Source of the DNA: Novimethylophilus sp036504375
GTDB taxonomy: Bacteria; Pseudomonadota; Gammaproteobacteria; Burkholderiales; Methylophilaceae
Reading direction: 5' to 3'
Assembly (NCBI RefSeq): GCF_036504375.1
Contig: NZ_DASXVH010000044.1
Span: forward strand, 1 to 45,325
Length of the DNA: 45,325 bases
Positions 32,666 through 40,346 of this stretch are shown one piece after another. Positions within the stretch are counted from its first letter, which is position 1. The number at the start of each line of letters is the position of its first letter. Made by a program: the position numbers and the translations under genes. The notes under the pieces were generated by a model. That model had not been told where the DNA came from. It ran no database searches and saw nothing but the letters and a program-made list of their open reading frames with translations.

Positions 32666-34567
32666 ATGGCCAACGACCAGCAAAACGACAAATCCGAAGT
32701 GCAACAATTGAGCACCGACCTTGACGTTCGCCGCACGCGTCTGAAAAACCTGATCGCGCTCGGCAAGGAGCGCGGCTATCTGACTTACGCCGAAATCAAC
32801 GATCACCTGCCGGACGACATCCAGGATCCGGAGCAGATCGACAGCATTATCGGCATGATCAGCGATATGGGTATCCAGGTTTATGAAGAAGCCCCGGACG
32901 CCGAAGCGCTGTTGATGTCTGACGCCCCGCCTGCGGTCACCGACGAAGATGCCGTGGAAGAGGCGGAAGCCGCGCTTTCTACCGTCGATTCCGAATTCGG
33001 CCGCACCACCGATCCGGTGCGCATGTATATGCGCGAAATGGGTACTGTCGATTTGCTGACCCGCGAAGGCGAAATCGAGATCGCCAAGCGCATAGAAGAC
33101 GGTCTCAAGCACATGGTGCAAGCGATTTCCGCTTGCCCGAGCACGATTGCGGAAATGCTGGAACTGGTCGACAAGGTCGAAAAGGACGAGATGCGCGCCG
33201 ACGACCTGGTGGACGGTCTGATCGACGCCACCGACGGGCTGGAGGAAGCGTTGGCTGCCAGCGAAACCGCAGAAGAGCCCGAAGAAGGTGAGGAAGACGA
33301 AGACGAGGACGGCGCCAAGGCCGCTGCCGTCTCCGCCGAAGCGTTGGCCAAACTGAAGGCCGAAGTGGTAGCCCGTTTTACCGTAATCCGCCAGGCCTAT
33401 GACAAGATGGTCAAGGTGCTGGAAAAGCACGGTTCGCAGCACAAGGACTACCAGAAATATCAGGAGGCCATCCTGGAGGAAATGATGGCTTTCCGCTTCT
33501 CCGCCAAGCAGGTCGAAGCGCTGTGCGACAGCCTGCGCAGGATGGTGGAGAAGTTGCGCGGTCACGAGCGCAACATCATGGATTTCTGCGTTACCAAGGC
33601 CGGCATGCCGCGCCCGCATTTCATCAAGATATTCCCCGGCAACGAGTGCAACCTGGAGTGGCTGGATGGGGAACTCGCCGCCGGCAAGGCTTACGGCGCC
33701 AAGCTCGAGCGCTACCGCCACGCGATTATCGACCAGCAGCAGCAGCTGATAGACATGCAGGCCAAGGTCGGTATCCCGATCAAGGAAATCAAGGAAATCA
33801 ACAAGCAGATGTCCACCGGCGAGGCCCGTGCCCGCCGCGCCAAGCGCGAAATGATCGAGGCCAACCTGCGCCTGGTGATTTCCATTGCCAAGAAATACAC
33901 TAACCGCGGCCTGCAATTCCTGGACCTGATCCAGGAAGGCAATATCGGGTTAATGAAGGCCGTGGACAAGTTCGAATACCGTCGCGGCTACAAGTTCTCG
34001 ACCTATGCCACCTGGTGGATCCGCCAGGCGATTACGCGTTCGATCGCCGACCAGGCGCGCACGATTCGAATTCCTGTCCACATGATCGAAACCATCAACA
34101 AGATGAATCGCATCAGCCGCCAGATTCTGCAGGAGACCGGGCTGGAGCCGGATCCCGCAACGCTGGCGGAAAAAATGGAAATGCCCGAGGACAAGATCCG
34201 CAAGATTCTCAAGATTTCCAAGGAACCGATTTCGATGGAAACGCCGATCGGTGACGACGACGATTCGCATCTCGGCGATTTCATTGAGGACCAGTCCACG
34301 ATGGCTCCGGTCGATGCGGCGGTTTACGCCAATCTGCGCGAAGCGACCAAAGAGATTCTCGATTCGCTGACGCCGCGCGAAGCCAAGGTGCTGCGCATGC
34401 GCTTCGGCATCGAAATGAACACCGACCACACGCTGGAAGAAGTCGGCAAGCAATTCGACGTCACCCGCGAGCGCATCCGCCAGATCGAAGCCAAGGCCCT
34501 GCGCAAGCTGCGCCATCCGACACGTTCTGATAAGCTGCGCAGCTTTATCGACAATAACAACGAATAA
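32666..34567 (+). CDS. rpoD: RNA polymerase primary sigma factor RpoD (sigma-70)
   Basis: The 633-residue protein has region 1.1 at the N terminus, DPVRMYMREMGTVDLLTREG (region 1.2) near residue 115, and a large acidic non-conserved insert with EEPEEGEEDEDEDG near 205-220. Then NLRLVISIAKKYTNRGLQFL and DLIQEGNIGLMKAVDKFEYR with YATWWIRQAI (region 2) follow near 395-450. Region 3 and region 4 end the chain, with TLEEVGKQFDVTRERIRQIE near 590. It directs housekeeping transcription. The long region 1.2-2.1 insert is normal for proteobacterial RpoD. It ends the macromolecular synthesis cluster and is followed six bases later by a tRNA gene. Confidence 0.97.
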   Translation: MANDQQNDKSEVQQLSTDLDVRRTRLKNLIALGKERGYLTYAEINDHLPDDIQDPEQIDSIIGMISDMGIQVYEEAPDAEALLMSDAPPAVTDEDAVEEAEAALSTVDSEFGRTTDPVRMYMREMGTVDLLTREGEIEIAKRIEDGLKHMVQAISACPSTIAEMLELVDKVEKDEMRADDLVDGLIDATDGLEEALAASETAEEPEEGEEDEDEDGAKAAAVSAEALAKLKAEVVARFTVIRQAYDKMVKVLEKHGSQHKDYQKYQEAILEEMMAFRFSAKQVEALCDSLRRMVEKLRGHERNIMDFCVTKAGMPRPHFIKIFPGNECNLEWLDGELAAGKAYGAKLERYRHAIIDQQQQLIDMQAKVGIPIKEIKEINKQMSTGEARARRAKREMIEANLRLVISIAKKYTNRGLQFLDLIQEGNIGLMKAVDKFEYRRGYKFSTYATWWIRQAITRSIADQARTIRIPVHMIETINKMNRISRQILQETGLEPDPATLAEKMEMPEDKIRKILKISKEPISMETPIGDDDDSHLGDFIEDQSTMAPVDAAVYANLREATKEILDSLTPREAKVLRMRFGIEMNTDHTLEEVGKQFDVTRERIRQIEAKALRKLRHPTRSDKLRSFIDNNNE

Positions 34568-34573
34568 TCACCC

Positions 34574-34652
<79 letters not shown>

Positions 34653-34660
34653 ATTGAATC

Positions 34661-34700
34661 AACGACCTAGGATCAACCTTGGGCCGTTGTACTTTTCGGT
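34661..34700 (+). terminator. Possible terminator after the tRNA
   Basis: CAACG and CGTTG, with CC/GG inside, form an imperfect stem over a 13-base loop, followed by TACTTTT. It is a plausible end for the rpoD-tRNA transcript but is not strong. Confidence 0.4.
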
Positions 34701-34881
34701 ATCGGAAAGTGTGGGAACTGCACCACATTTCCCGAGCCCTTTGACTCGATCCGTGCGGCTGCGCCGCCAGATTGCCAGCGATCTGATCATCGCGCAGCTT
34801 GATAACAAGCTGGAATCTTCGTCGCCAACGGAATGATGAAAATTCAGAATCTACGAGGCAGGCAGCAAATAAAAAGGCTTG

Positions 34882-34901
34882 GAGCCTATTTCAGTAGGTT
34901 C
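34882..34901 (+). repeat. Short dispersed inverted repeat, copy 2
   Basis: The 20 bases gagcctatttcagtaggttc match the copy at 11727-11746 except for two bases. GAGCCTA pairs with TAGGTTC apart from one G-U. It is intergenic, unlike copy 1. Confidence 0.5.
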
Positions 34902-35050
34902 TTATGCTCAAGCTTGACCGGTGTAATGATAAGGCCGCCAATTATGGCTTTTTTCTGTAAGCTTCAGGAAAGGTAGCAGGCGTAATGTTGGCTTCACGGT
35001 AAACCGTAGCTCGCGGAACCTGAATACGTCAACATTTGAAAGGAAACGTC

Positions 35051-35272
35051 ATGAACAAGTTGTTAGCTGCTCTGATTGCTGGTCTGTTTGCTGTTTCTGT
35101 TAATGCCTTTGCCGCTGATGCCGCTCCCAAGGCTGATGCTGCAGCGACTGCTGAAACCGCTGCTCCTGCCGCTGAAAAGCCGGCTGCTCCTGCTCCCAAG
35201 AAGGCGCATAAGGCCAAGAAGGCCAAGAAGGCCAAAGTAAGCAAGCCGGCTGAAGCTGCTCCTGCCAAATAA
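35051..35272 (+). CDS. Small secreted Ala/Pro/Lys-rich protein
   Basis: The 73-residue protein starts at the ATG of MNKLLAALIAGLFAVSVNAF, a clear signal peptide cleaved near residue 22 (AFA). The mature part is only Ala, Pro, Glu and Lys rich, with repeats KAHKAKKAKKAKVSKPAEAA. It has no fold or catalytic motif. Small periplasmic Ala/Lys-rich proteins of this kind are frequent in betaproteobacteria and their role is unknown; the basic tail could bind polyanions. GGAAAC lies just before the start. A strong terminator follows 15 bases after the stop, so it is a single-gene unit. Confidence 0.75.
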   Translation: MNKLLAALIAGLFAVSVNAFAADAAPKADAAATAETAAPAAEKPAAPAPKKAHKAKKAKKAKVSKPAEAAPAK

Positions 35273-35287
35273 TTAGCAGGTCTGCTG

Positions 35288-35315
35288 AAAAACGGGGCTT
35301 TTGCCCCGTTTTTTT
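35288..35315 (+). terminator. Rho-independent terminator
   Basis: ACGGGGC and GCCCCGT form a perfect stem around TTTT, followed by T7. It ends the small secreted protein's transcript. Confidence 0.93.
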
Positions 35316-35358
35316 ATTGTCGTTTCAAAAGCGCTTCGGCAGCATCGACCTCATGTTA

Positions 35359-35376
35359 TGTTGCAAAAATGCAACA
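35359..35376. promoter_or_regulatory. Inverted repeat, candidate operator of the porin gene
   Basis: TGTTGCA-AAAA-TGCAACA is a perfect 7-bp inverted repeat with a four-base centre. It lies about 40 bases upstream of the proposed porin -35 box, a usual place for an activator or repressor site. Confidence 0.4.
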
Positions 35377-35414
35377 CCACTTATTCCCTAATAACCTCAA
35401 AAACGACAAAATCC

Positions 35415-35444
35415 TTGCAAGCGCTGCGCGTGGTTTGGCATGAT
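35415..35444 (+). promoter_or_regulatory. Possible sigma-70 promoter of the porin gene
   Basis: TTGCAA (35415-35420) and CATGAT (35439-35444) are 18 bases apart. Both match the consensus partly. Transcription from here would give a leader of about 120 bases with a strong hairpin. Confidence 0.4.
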
Positions 35445-35462
35445 GAACCTAACTTCTCGCAA

Positions 35463-35483
35463 GGGGAGTTCGCGAACTCTCCC
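35463..35483 (+). other. Stable hairpin in the porin mRNA leader
   Basis: GAGTTCGCGAACTC is a perfect palindrome flanked by GGG and CCC (with one extra T), about 90 bases before the start codon. It could stabilise the mRNA or be a regulatory structure. Confidence 0.5.
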
Positions 35484-35574
35484 AGCCTCAAGCAAAAAAA
35501 GAGGCGGGGGTAAAGCAGTAACGGGGTTCGAGGCATCGGGCCCCGAAACTTTAGAAACTAAATCAGGAGGTTTT

Positions 35575-36807
35575 ATGAACAAGAATCTGAGCAAGGCAGT
35601 TGCTGTTGCCGTTCTGGCAATGGGCGCTACCGCAGCAAACGCCGGCATCGTTATTCCTGCCGGTGACTGGACCGTCGATATCGGCGGTAACGTCAACGCT
35701 TACTACCAACACGACAAGTTCAGCGGCACTGCCGTTGGCGGTTCCTTGGCTTCTCTGGGTTCTGGCGCTGGCACCAAGCAAAACAACATCAATACCGGTC
35801 TGCTGCCTTCGGCACTGGGCATTGGTGCCAAGTCGCGTCAAGGTGATTTCGATGTCGGCTTCCAGTTCACGTTCTTCACTGGTGTTGACAGCACCGGTGG
35901 CTTGGCTGGAGGTGGCAGAAACGGCGCGTTGGGCAACAACAGCCTGAACATTCGTCAATCCTTCTTGACCTTCGGCGACAAGAGCTGGGGTACCATCAAG
36001 ATGGGTCGTGATTTGGGCGTGTATGAAGGCGACGCCATTCTGTCCGACATGACCCTGCTGGGCGTAGGTTCCAAGGCTGGTCCGAACGGCAGCTCCACTG
36101 TTGGCCGTATCGGTGCTGGTTATCTGTACGCTGACTGGAAGACCCAAATCCAGTACGCTTCCCCGAACTGGAACGGCTTCAGCTTTGCTGCTGCTGTCGA
36201 TACTCCATGGCAAGCTACATCGTTGTCGGCTGTTAGCGCAACTGGTGGCGATAACAGGGACATGGGCTTCGAAGGCAAGGCTTCCTATGAGTGGGCCGGC
36301 GACTTCGCTGGCAAGGTCTGGGTTGGCGGTATCAGCCAGAAGGTGCACAAGCTGACGGCAACCAAGTCTCCGACTGCCAATGGCTGGGATATCGGCGGTA
36401 AGGTCGGCGTGGCTGGCTTCGAACTGGTCGGTTCTTACTACGACGGCGAAGGTATCGGCAAGACCGGCTTCCTGACCGACGGCTTCTCTGCCGCTGGTGC
36501 AAAGCGTGACTCCAAGGGCGGTTACGTTCAAGCCTCCTACAAGCTGCCGGTGGGCACCAAGCTCGGCGTGAGCTGGGGCGAGTCCAAGCTGGACCGTGCT
36601 AATGCCGCGGACCGAGTCGCGATCAATGCTTCTGCAAACGGCTTGGTTGAGAAAGACCGTTCCTGGATCATCGGCGCTTACCATCCGCTCACCAAGAGCG
36701 TGAACCTGGTGGCCGAGTACACCGATACCAAGGGTAAGAACCTGAAGGTTAATGCTGGCGATGCCAAGGACAAGACGTTCTCCCTCGGCGCGATCCTGTT
36801 CTTCTAA
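35575..36807 (+). CDS. Outer-membrane general porin
   Basis: The 410-residue protein begins MNKNLSKAVAVAVLAMGATA with ANA before the cleavage site, a signal peptide of about 22 residues. The mature part has alternating beta-strand patterns, short turns rich in Gly, Asn and Asp, and a last strand KTFSLGAILFF ending in Phe, the outer-membrane assembly signal. The segment FGDKSWGTIKMGRDLGVYEG is typical of betaproteobacterial trimeric porins (loop 3 region). It would let small solutes through the outer membrane. AGGAGG lies seven bases before the ATG. The codons are strongly biased, as in abundant proteins. A terminator follows. Confidence 0.9.
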   Translation: MNKNLSKAVAVAVLAMGATAANAGIVIPAGDWTVDIGGNVNAYYQHDKFSGTAVGGSLASLGSGAGTKQNNINTGLLPSALGIGAKSRQGDFDVGFQFTFFTGVDSTGGLAGGGRNGALGNNSLNIRQSFLTFGDKSWGTIKMGRDLGVYEGDAILSDMTLLGVGSKAGPNGSSTVGRIGAGYLYADWKTQIQYASPNWNGFSFAAAVDTPWQATSLSAVSATGGDNRDMGFEGKASYEWAGDFAGKVWVGGISQKVHKLTATKSPTANGWDIGGKVGVAGFELVGSYYDGEGIGKTGFLTDGFSAAGAKRDSKGGYVQASYKLPVGTKLGVSWGESKLDRANAADRVAINASANGLVEKDRSWIIGAYHPLTKSVNLVAEYTDTKGKNLKVNAGDAKDKTFSLGAILFF

Positions 36808-36833
36808 GATTTCTTAGGAAAACATTTCGCTTG

Positions 36834-36861
36834 AAAACGGCGCCTGCGGGCGCCGTTTTTT
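36834..36861 (+). terminator. Rho-independent terminator of the porin gene
   Basis: CGGCGCC and GGCGCCG form a perfect seven-pair stem over a TGCG loop, flanked by AAAA and T6. Confidence 0.93.
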
Positions 36862-36967
36862 ATTGCTGGCTGGAATTAGCTAGAAAACATTCGCAATCTG
36901 CAGAGTTGGTAAGCATCCGGGAGATAAGGGATGCGAATCATGATATTTTTCGAGAAGAATCCCACGC

Positions 36968-38200
36968 ATGTCCGCCCAGAAAATCGGCCGTAACGACCCA
37001 TGCCCTTGCGGCAGCGGCAAAAAATACAAGCAGTGCTGCCAGCATAAGCAAAAAGTGCACGGGGCAAAAGCTGGTACAGCGGTTGCGGCAATTCCAAATG
37101 CATTAAGAGCCGCATTGCAGCATCACCAAGCAGGAAACTTGCTTCAGGCCGAGGCGATTTATCATCAAATCCTCCAGCTGTCGCCCAATCATCCCGATGT
37201 ATTGCATTTGTTGGGGGCCATTGCGCTGCAGGGCGGCGATATCGAGCTTGCGATCAAGTTGACGACACGGTCGATCAAGGCCAATCCGTCGAATCCCGAG
37301 TCTTACGGCAATCTGGGGCTTGCGCTGCATGAGCAAGGCAGGCTCGATGAGGCGGCCCAGAGTTATCACAAGGCGCTGGCGATCAAGCCGGATTATGCCG
37401 ATGCCTTTTACAATCTTCATGCGCTTCTGATTAACCGGGAGGACATGGGCCCTGCCGTTCAGCGCATGCAGCGAGTACTTGAAATCCATCCGTCCGATAT
37501 GGATGCCAGATTTACCTTGGGCATGCTGTTGGACTATGCGGGCGATGCAGACGCTGCGACGCAGCATTTTAATTTGGTCGAACTGGGCCCCGCGTTAGGC
37601 AGGGCAAGGCTGGACGCCTGGCGCTACCTTAAATCTGCCGCCGGTAGGCAACTACCTATGACAGGCAGCAATTTTCAGACATTCAGGCTTGGCATCGAGG
37701 CGGCGGCTATTGACGGGTTGGTGCTGGAGTTCGGCGTGAGGCATGGCAATACCATCGGCCAGATTGCCGCGTTGGCGGGTCAGCAAGTGCATGGTTTTGA
37801 TAGCTTCGAAGGGTTGCCCGAAGTGTGGCACCACGAGCCCAAGGGTAGCTACACCACCAAGGGCGTGATTCCCCCGGTGCCAAAAAACGTGAAGCTACAT
37901 GTCGGCTGGTTTGCGGATACGCTACCGAAATTCCTTGAGGAATTCAGCGGCCCGGTGCGCTTTATCAATATCGATTGCGACATTTACAGTTCGACCCAAA
38001 CGGTGCTCGATCTGCTGGGCCCGAGGATCGTGGCCGGAAGCGTGATTGTGTTTGATGAATATATCGGCAATGAGCATTGGCGCGAAGATGAATTCAAGGC
38101 TTTCCAGGAAGCGGTCGCTCGGAATGGCTGGAAATATGAATACCTGTGCTTCAGCTTTTTTACCAAACAGGTAGCCGTGCGTATCGTTTCCACCGATTAG
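36968..38200 (+). CDS. SEC-C / TPR / TylF-like methyltransferase fusion
   Basis: The 410-residue protein combines three modules. Residues 7-25 form a SEC-C zinc motif (GRNDPCPCGSGKKYKQCC). Residues about 40-200 are TPR repeats (for example SYGNLGLALHEQGRLDEAAQ). Residues about 220-408 resemble the TylF/MycF family of SAM-dependent O-methyltransferases. There GLVLEFGVRHGNTIGQIAAL is the SAM-binding loop, VHGFDSFEGLPEVW contains the ribose-binding acid, and FINIDCDIYSSTQTVLDLLG and IVFDEYIGN carry metal-site acids. TPR-methyltransferase fusions are often found in glycan biosynthesis. The substrate is unknown and no sugar gene is adjacent. It is transcribed alone after the porin terminator. Confidence 0.82.
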   Translation: MSAQKIGRNDPCPCGSGKKYKQCCQHKQKVHGAKAGTAVAAIPNALRAALQHHQAGNLLQAEAIYHQILQLSPNHPDVLHLLGAIALQGGDIELAIKLTTRSIKANPSNPESYGNLGLALHEQGRLDEAAQSYHKALAIKPDYADAFYNLHALLINREDMGPAVQRMQRVLEIHPSDMDARFTLGMLLDYAGDADAATQHFNLVELGPALGRARLDAWRYLKSAAGRQLPMTGSNFQTFRLGIEAAAIDGLVLEFGVRHGNTIGQIAALAGQQVHGFDSFEGLPEVWHHEPKGSYTTKGVIPPVPKNVKLHVGWFADTLPKFLEEFSGPVRFINIDCDIYSSTQTVLDLLGPRIVAGSVIVFDEYIGNEHWREDEFKAFQEAVARNGWKYEYLCFSFFTKQVAVRIVSTD

Positions 38201-38209
38201 GTTACATGG

Positions 38210-38443
38210 CTAGGGTTTGCATGCAACAAGCACGGAGCGTTTTTGCGTGATCAGGTTTTCCTCCTTATAGGCCATTTCATATCCACTGCGACAGAACTTG
38301 CCCGCTTGGTAATAACAAGCGTCCCAACCGGCAAATCCGCTGCAGGTAATGCCTATCCATTCTCTATGATCGGCATGGTCGGAACGCGGCGGTGTGCTGC
38401 ATCCGAACAAAGATACCGCCAGTATTAATCCCAGTTTTTTCAT
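38210..38443 (-). CDS. Small cysteine-containing lipoprotein
   Basis: The 77-residue protein starts MKKLGLILAVSLFGCSTPPR with a lipobox (LFGC), so it is lipid-anchored at Cys15. The mature part has a conserved-looking motif ITCSGFAGWDACYYQAGKFC followed by RSGYE, resembling small bacterial lipoproteins with C-x(n)-A-x-x-C-x-x-GY motifs. No function is known. It begins a few bases after the pyrC stop and is probably co-transcribed with it. ATG at 38446 is a nearly equal start. Confidence 0.7.
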   Translation of the reverse strand: MKKLGLILAVSLFGCSTPPRSDHADHREWIGITCSGFAGWDACYYQAGKFCRSGYEMAYKEENLITQKRSVLVACKP

Positions 38444-38451
38444 CATTATGC

Positions 38452-39501
38452 TTACTCTGCCACGTAACCAGCCAGTTTCCATGCCACGGACGCTCCGGCG
38501 CGAAGCGGCACAAGGGTTTCATCGCCGAAACCCTGTTCAGCCGGAATGCTCCAGGATTCCTTTATCAGCTTAAGCTTGTCAAGATTGCGCGGCAAGCCAT
38601 AGAAATCCGCCCCATGGAAGCTGGCAAAAGCCTCCAGCTTATCCAATGCCCCGGATTGCCCGAAAGCCTCCGCGTATAGCTCGATGGCCGCGTGGGCAGT
38701 ATACATGCCGGCACAGCCGCAGGCGGCTTCTTTGGCATTTTTGGCATGCGGCGCGCTATCGGTGCCGAGGAAAAACTTGGGGTTGCCGGAAATGGCGGCG
38801 GCCACCAGTGCCTGCCGGTGTGTTTCACGCTTGAGAACGGGCAGGCAGTAGTGATGGGGGCGGATGCCGCCGGCGAACATTGCATTGCGGTTCATCAGCA
38901 GGTGATGCGCAGTAATCGTGGCGCCGATATTGGCCGGCGCGGCCACGACAAAATCCGCCGCGTCCTGGGTGGTGATGTGCTCGAACACGATTTTCAATGC
39001 CGGAAAGCGCTGCGTCAGAGGAATCATGTGCCGCTCGATGAATACGGCTTCACGGTCGAACACATCCACGTCCGGGTCGGTGACTTCCGCATGCACCAGC
39101 AATGGCATGCCGACTTTTTCCATCATTGCCAACGCCGCACTGCATTTTTCCAGGTCGCTTACGCCGGAATCGGAGTTCGTGGTTGCTCCCGCAGGATACA
39201 GTTTGACGCCGTGAACGAAGCCGCTGGCCTTGGCTTTGACGATTTCGTCGGGTGCGGTATTGTCGGTAAGATAGAGTGTCATCAGCGGTTCGAATGACAT
39301 TCCGGCAGGCAATGCGGCGAGAATGCGCTCGCGGTAGGCTGCAGCCTGCCCCGTCGCGGTGACGGGCGGCCTGAGGTTGGGCATGACGATGGCGCGGGCG
39401 AAACGCTTTGCGGTATCCGGCAGCACGTCGCGCATGGCCGCGCCATCGCGCAGGTGCAGGTGCCAATCGTCGGGGCGGGTGATGGTGAGGGTTTGAGTCA
39501 T
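38452..39501 (-). CDS. pyrC: Dihydroorotase PyrC (class II, bacterial)
   Basis: The 349-residue protein matches E. coli PyrC type. It has ITRPDDWHLHLRDGAAM with two zinc histidines near the N terminus, VHGVKLYPAGATTNSDSGV with the carbamylated lysine near residue 95, LLVHAEVTDPDVDVFDRE and FEHITTQDA with further zinc ligands, and LGTDSAPHAKNAKE with the catalytic Asp near residue 250. It closes carbamoyl-aspartate to dihydroorotate in pyrimidine synthesis. Its ATG overlaps the rsmI stop by four bases (ATGA). A small lipoprotein gene follows. Confidence 0.96.
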   Translation of the reverse strand: MTQTLTITRPDDWHLHLRDGAAMRDVLPDTAKRFARAIVMPNLRPPVTATGQAAAYRERILAALPAGMSFEPLMTLYLTDNTAPDEIVKAKASGFVHGVKLYPAGATTNSDSGVSDLEKCSAALAMMEKVGMPLLVHAEVTDPDVDVFDREAVFIERHMIPLTQRFPALKIVFEHITTQDAADFVVAAPANIGATITAHHLLMNRNAMFAGGIRPHHYCLPVLKRETHRQALVAAAISGNPKFFLGTDSAPHAKNAKEAACGCAGMYTAHAAIELYAEAFGQSGALDKLEAFASFHGADFYGLPRNLDKLKLIKESWSIPAEQGFGDETLVPLRAGASVAWKLAGYVAE

Positions 39502-40346
39502 GGTTGTTCGGGTTTCAGTGTCAGGGCCAGTTCGTACAGCGCATTTTTCTTGGCGCCGCTGATTTCAGCCGCCAATTTTACCGCTTGTTTGAGCGGCAGG
39601 TCATGCAGCAGGGTGGATAGAATGCGCTGCGTCTCGGGGTCCGCGGCTTGCTCCTCAATGGCCGGCGCGCCTTCTACCAGCAGCACGAATTCGCCGCGCT
39701 GGCGGTTGGTGTCGGCCTCCAGCCATGCCGGCGCCTGAGTAAGCGGGCAGGTGTGGATGCTTTCGAAAGTCTTGGTGAGTTCGCGCGCAAGCGTCAGTTT
39801 CCGGTCGCCCAGCACGGTTGCCAGATCGGCTACGCTCTCCAGCACGCGGTGGGGCGCTTCGTAAAACACCAGCGTATGCGGCAATTGGCGCAATTTCTCC
39901 AATGCATGCCGTCGCTGGGCAGCCTTGGCCGGCAGGAATCCGTAGAACAGGAAGTGCGGTGCAGCGATGCCGGAGGCCGACAGCGCTGCAATGGCGGCAT
40001 TGGCGCCGGGGGTCGGCACTACCCGGATGCCGGCCTGGCGTGCCAGATCGACCAGGATCGCGCCGGGATCGGAAATGGCCGGAGTTCCGGCATCGGACAC
40101 CAGTGCGATCGATTTGCCGGCCAGCAGCAGTTCCACCAGCTTTTGCCCGGCATTGCGCTCGTTGTGTTCGTGCAAGGCCGTGAGTTTGGTCTGGATGCCG
40201 AAGTGGCCGAGCAACTGGGCCGTATGCCGGGTATCCTCGGCGGCCACGACGTCGACGGTCTTCAATGTTTCCAGCGCCCGTAGCGTGATGTCCTGCAGAT
40301 TTCCAATCGGCGTGGCGACCACATATAATGTGCCGCTATGATTCAA
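39498..40346 (-). CDS. rsmI: 16S rRNA 2'-O-methyltransferase RsmI
   Basis: The protein of about 282 residues has the RsmI motifs: GTLYVVATPIGNLQDITLRA at the N terminus, VVAAEDTRHTAQLLGHFGI, IALVSDAGTPAISDPG and VVPTPGANAAIAALSASG. It 2'-O-methylates C1402 of 16S rRNA using SAM. No ATG or GTG lies near the family N terminus, and TTG at 40346 is the best start. That start overlaps the start of the divergent lpoA by nine bases, so both genes share their regulatory DNA. pyrC follows by a four-base overlap. Confidence 0.93.
   Translation of the reverse strand: MNHSGTLYVVATPIGNLQDITLRALETLKTVDVVAAEDTRHTAQLLGHFGIQTKLTALHEHNERNAGQKLVELLLAGKSIALVSDAGTPAISDPGAILVDLARQAGIRVVPTPGANAAIAALSASGIAAPHFLFYGFLPAKAAQRRHALEKLRQLPHTLVFYEAPHRVLESVADLATVLGDRKLTLARELTKTFESIHTCPLTQAPAWLEADTNRQRGEFVLLVEGAPAIEEQAADPETQRILSTLLHDLPLKQAVKLAAEISGAKKNALYELALTLKPEQP
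40301..40329 (+). promoter_or_regulatory. Promoter of lpoA giving a near-leaderless mRNA
   Basis: TTCCAA (40301-40306) and a perfect TATAAT (40324-40329) are 17 bases apart. The -10 ends only eight bases before the lpoA ATG, so transcription would begin at or within a couple of bases of the start codon. No ribosome site precedes lpoA. Confidence 0.5.

Larger units (their letters stand above)
34653..35050. other. Gene-free 400-base stretch after the tRNA
   Basis: I see no convincing gene here. A 60-codon open frame (34654-34836) has no recognisable product. The stretch holds the possible tRNA terminator, the second copy of the dispersed repeat (34882-34901) and a weak hairpin near 34930 (AAGGCC/GGCTTT) followed by T residues. 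The promoter of the small secreted protein must lie in the last 100 bases. No duplicate of the tRNA 3' end is present, so there is no sign of an integrated element. Confidence 0.5.

Noticed and set aside
32609..33916. 435-codon open frame on the minus strand opposite rpoD
   Set aside because: It lies wholly opposite a certain sigma factor gene, has no recognisable motif, and reflects GC-rich codon bias on the other strand.
34654..34836. 60-codon open frame after the tRNA
   Set aside because: No ribosome site, no homology I recognise, and it begins inside the likely tRNA terminator.
35563..36684. 373-codon minus-strand open frame opposite the porin
   Set aside because: The porin has a signal peptide, ribosome site, terminator and C-terminal Phe; the opposite frame has none of these.
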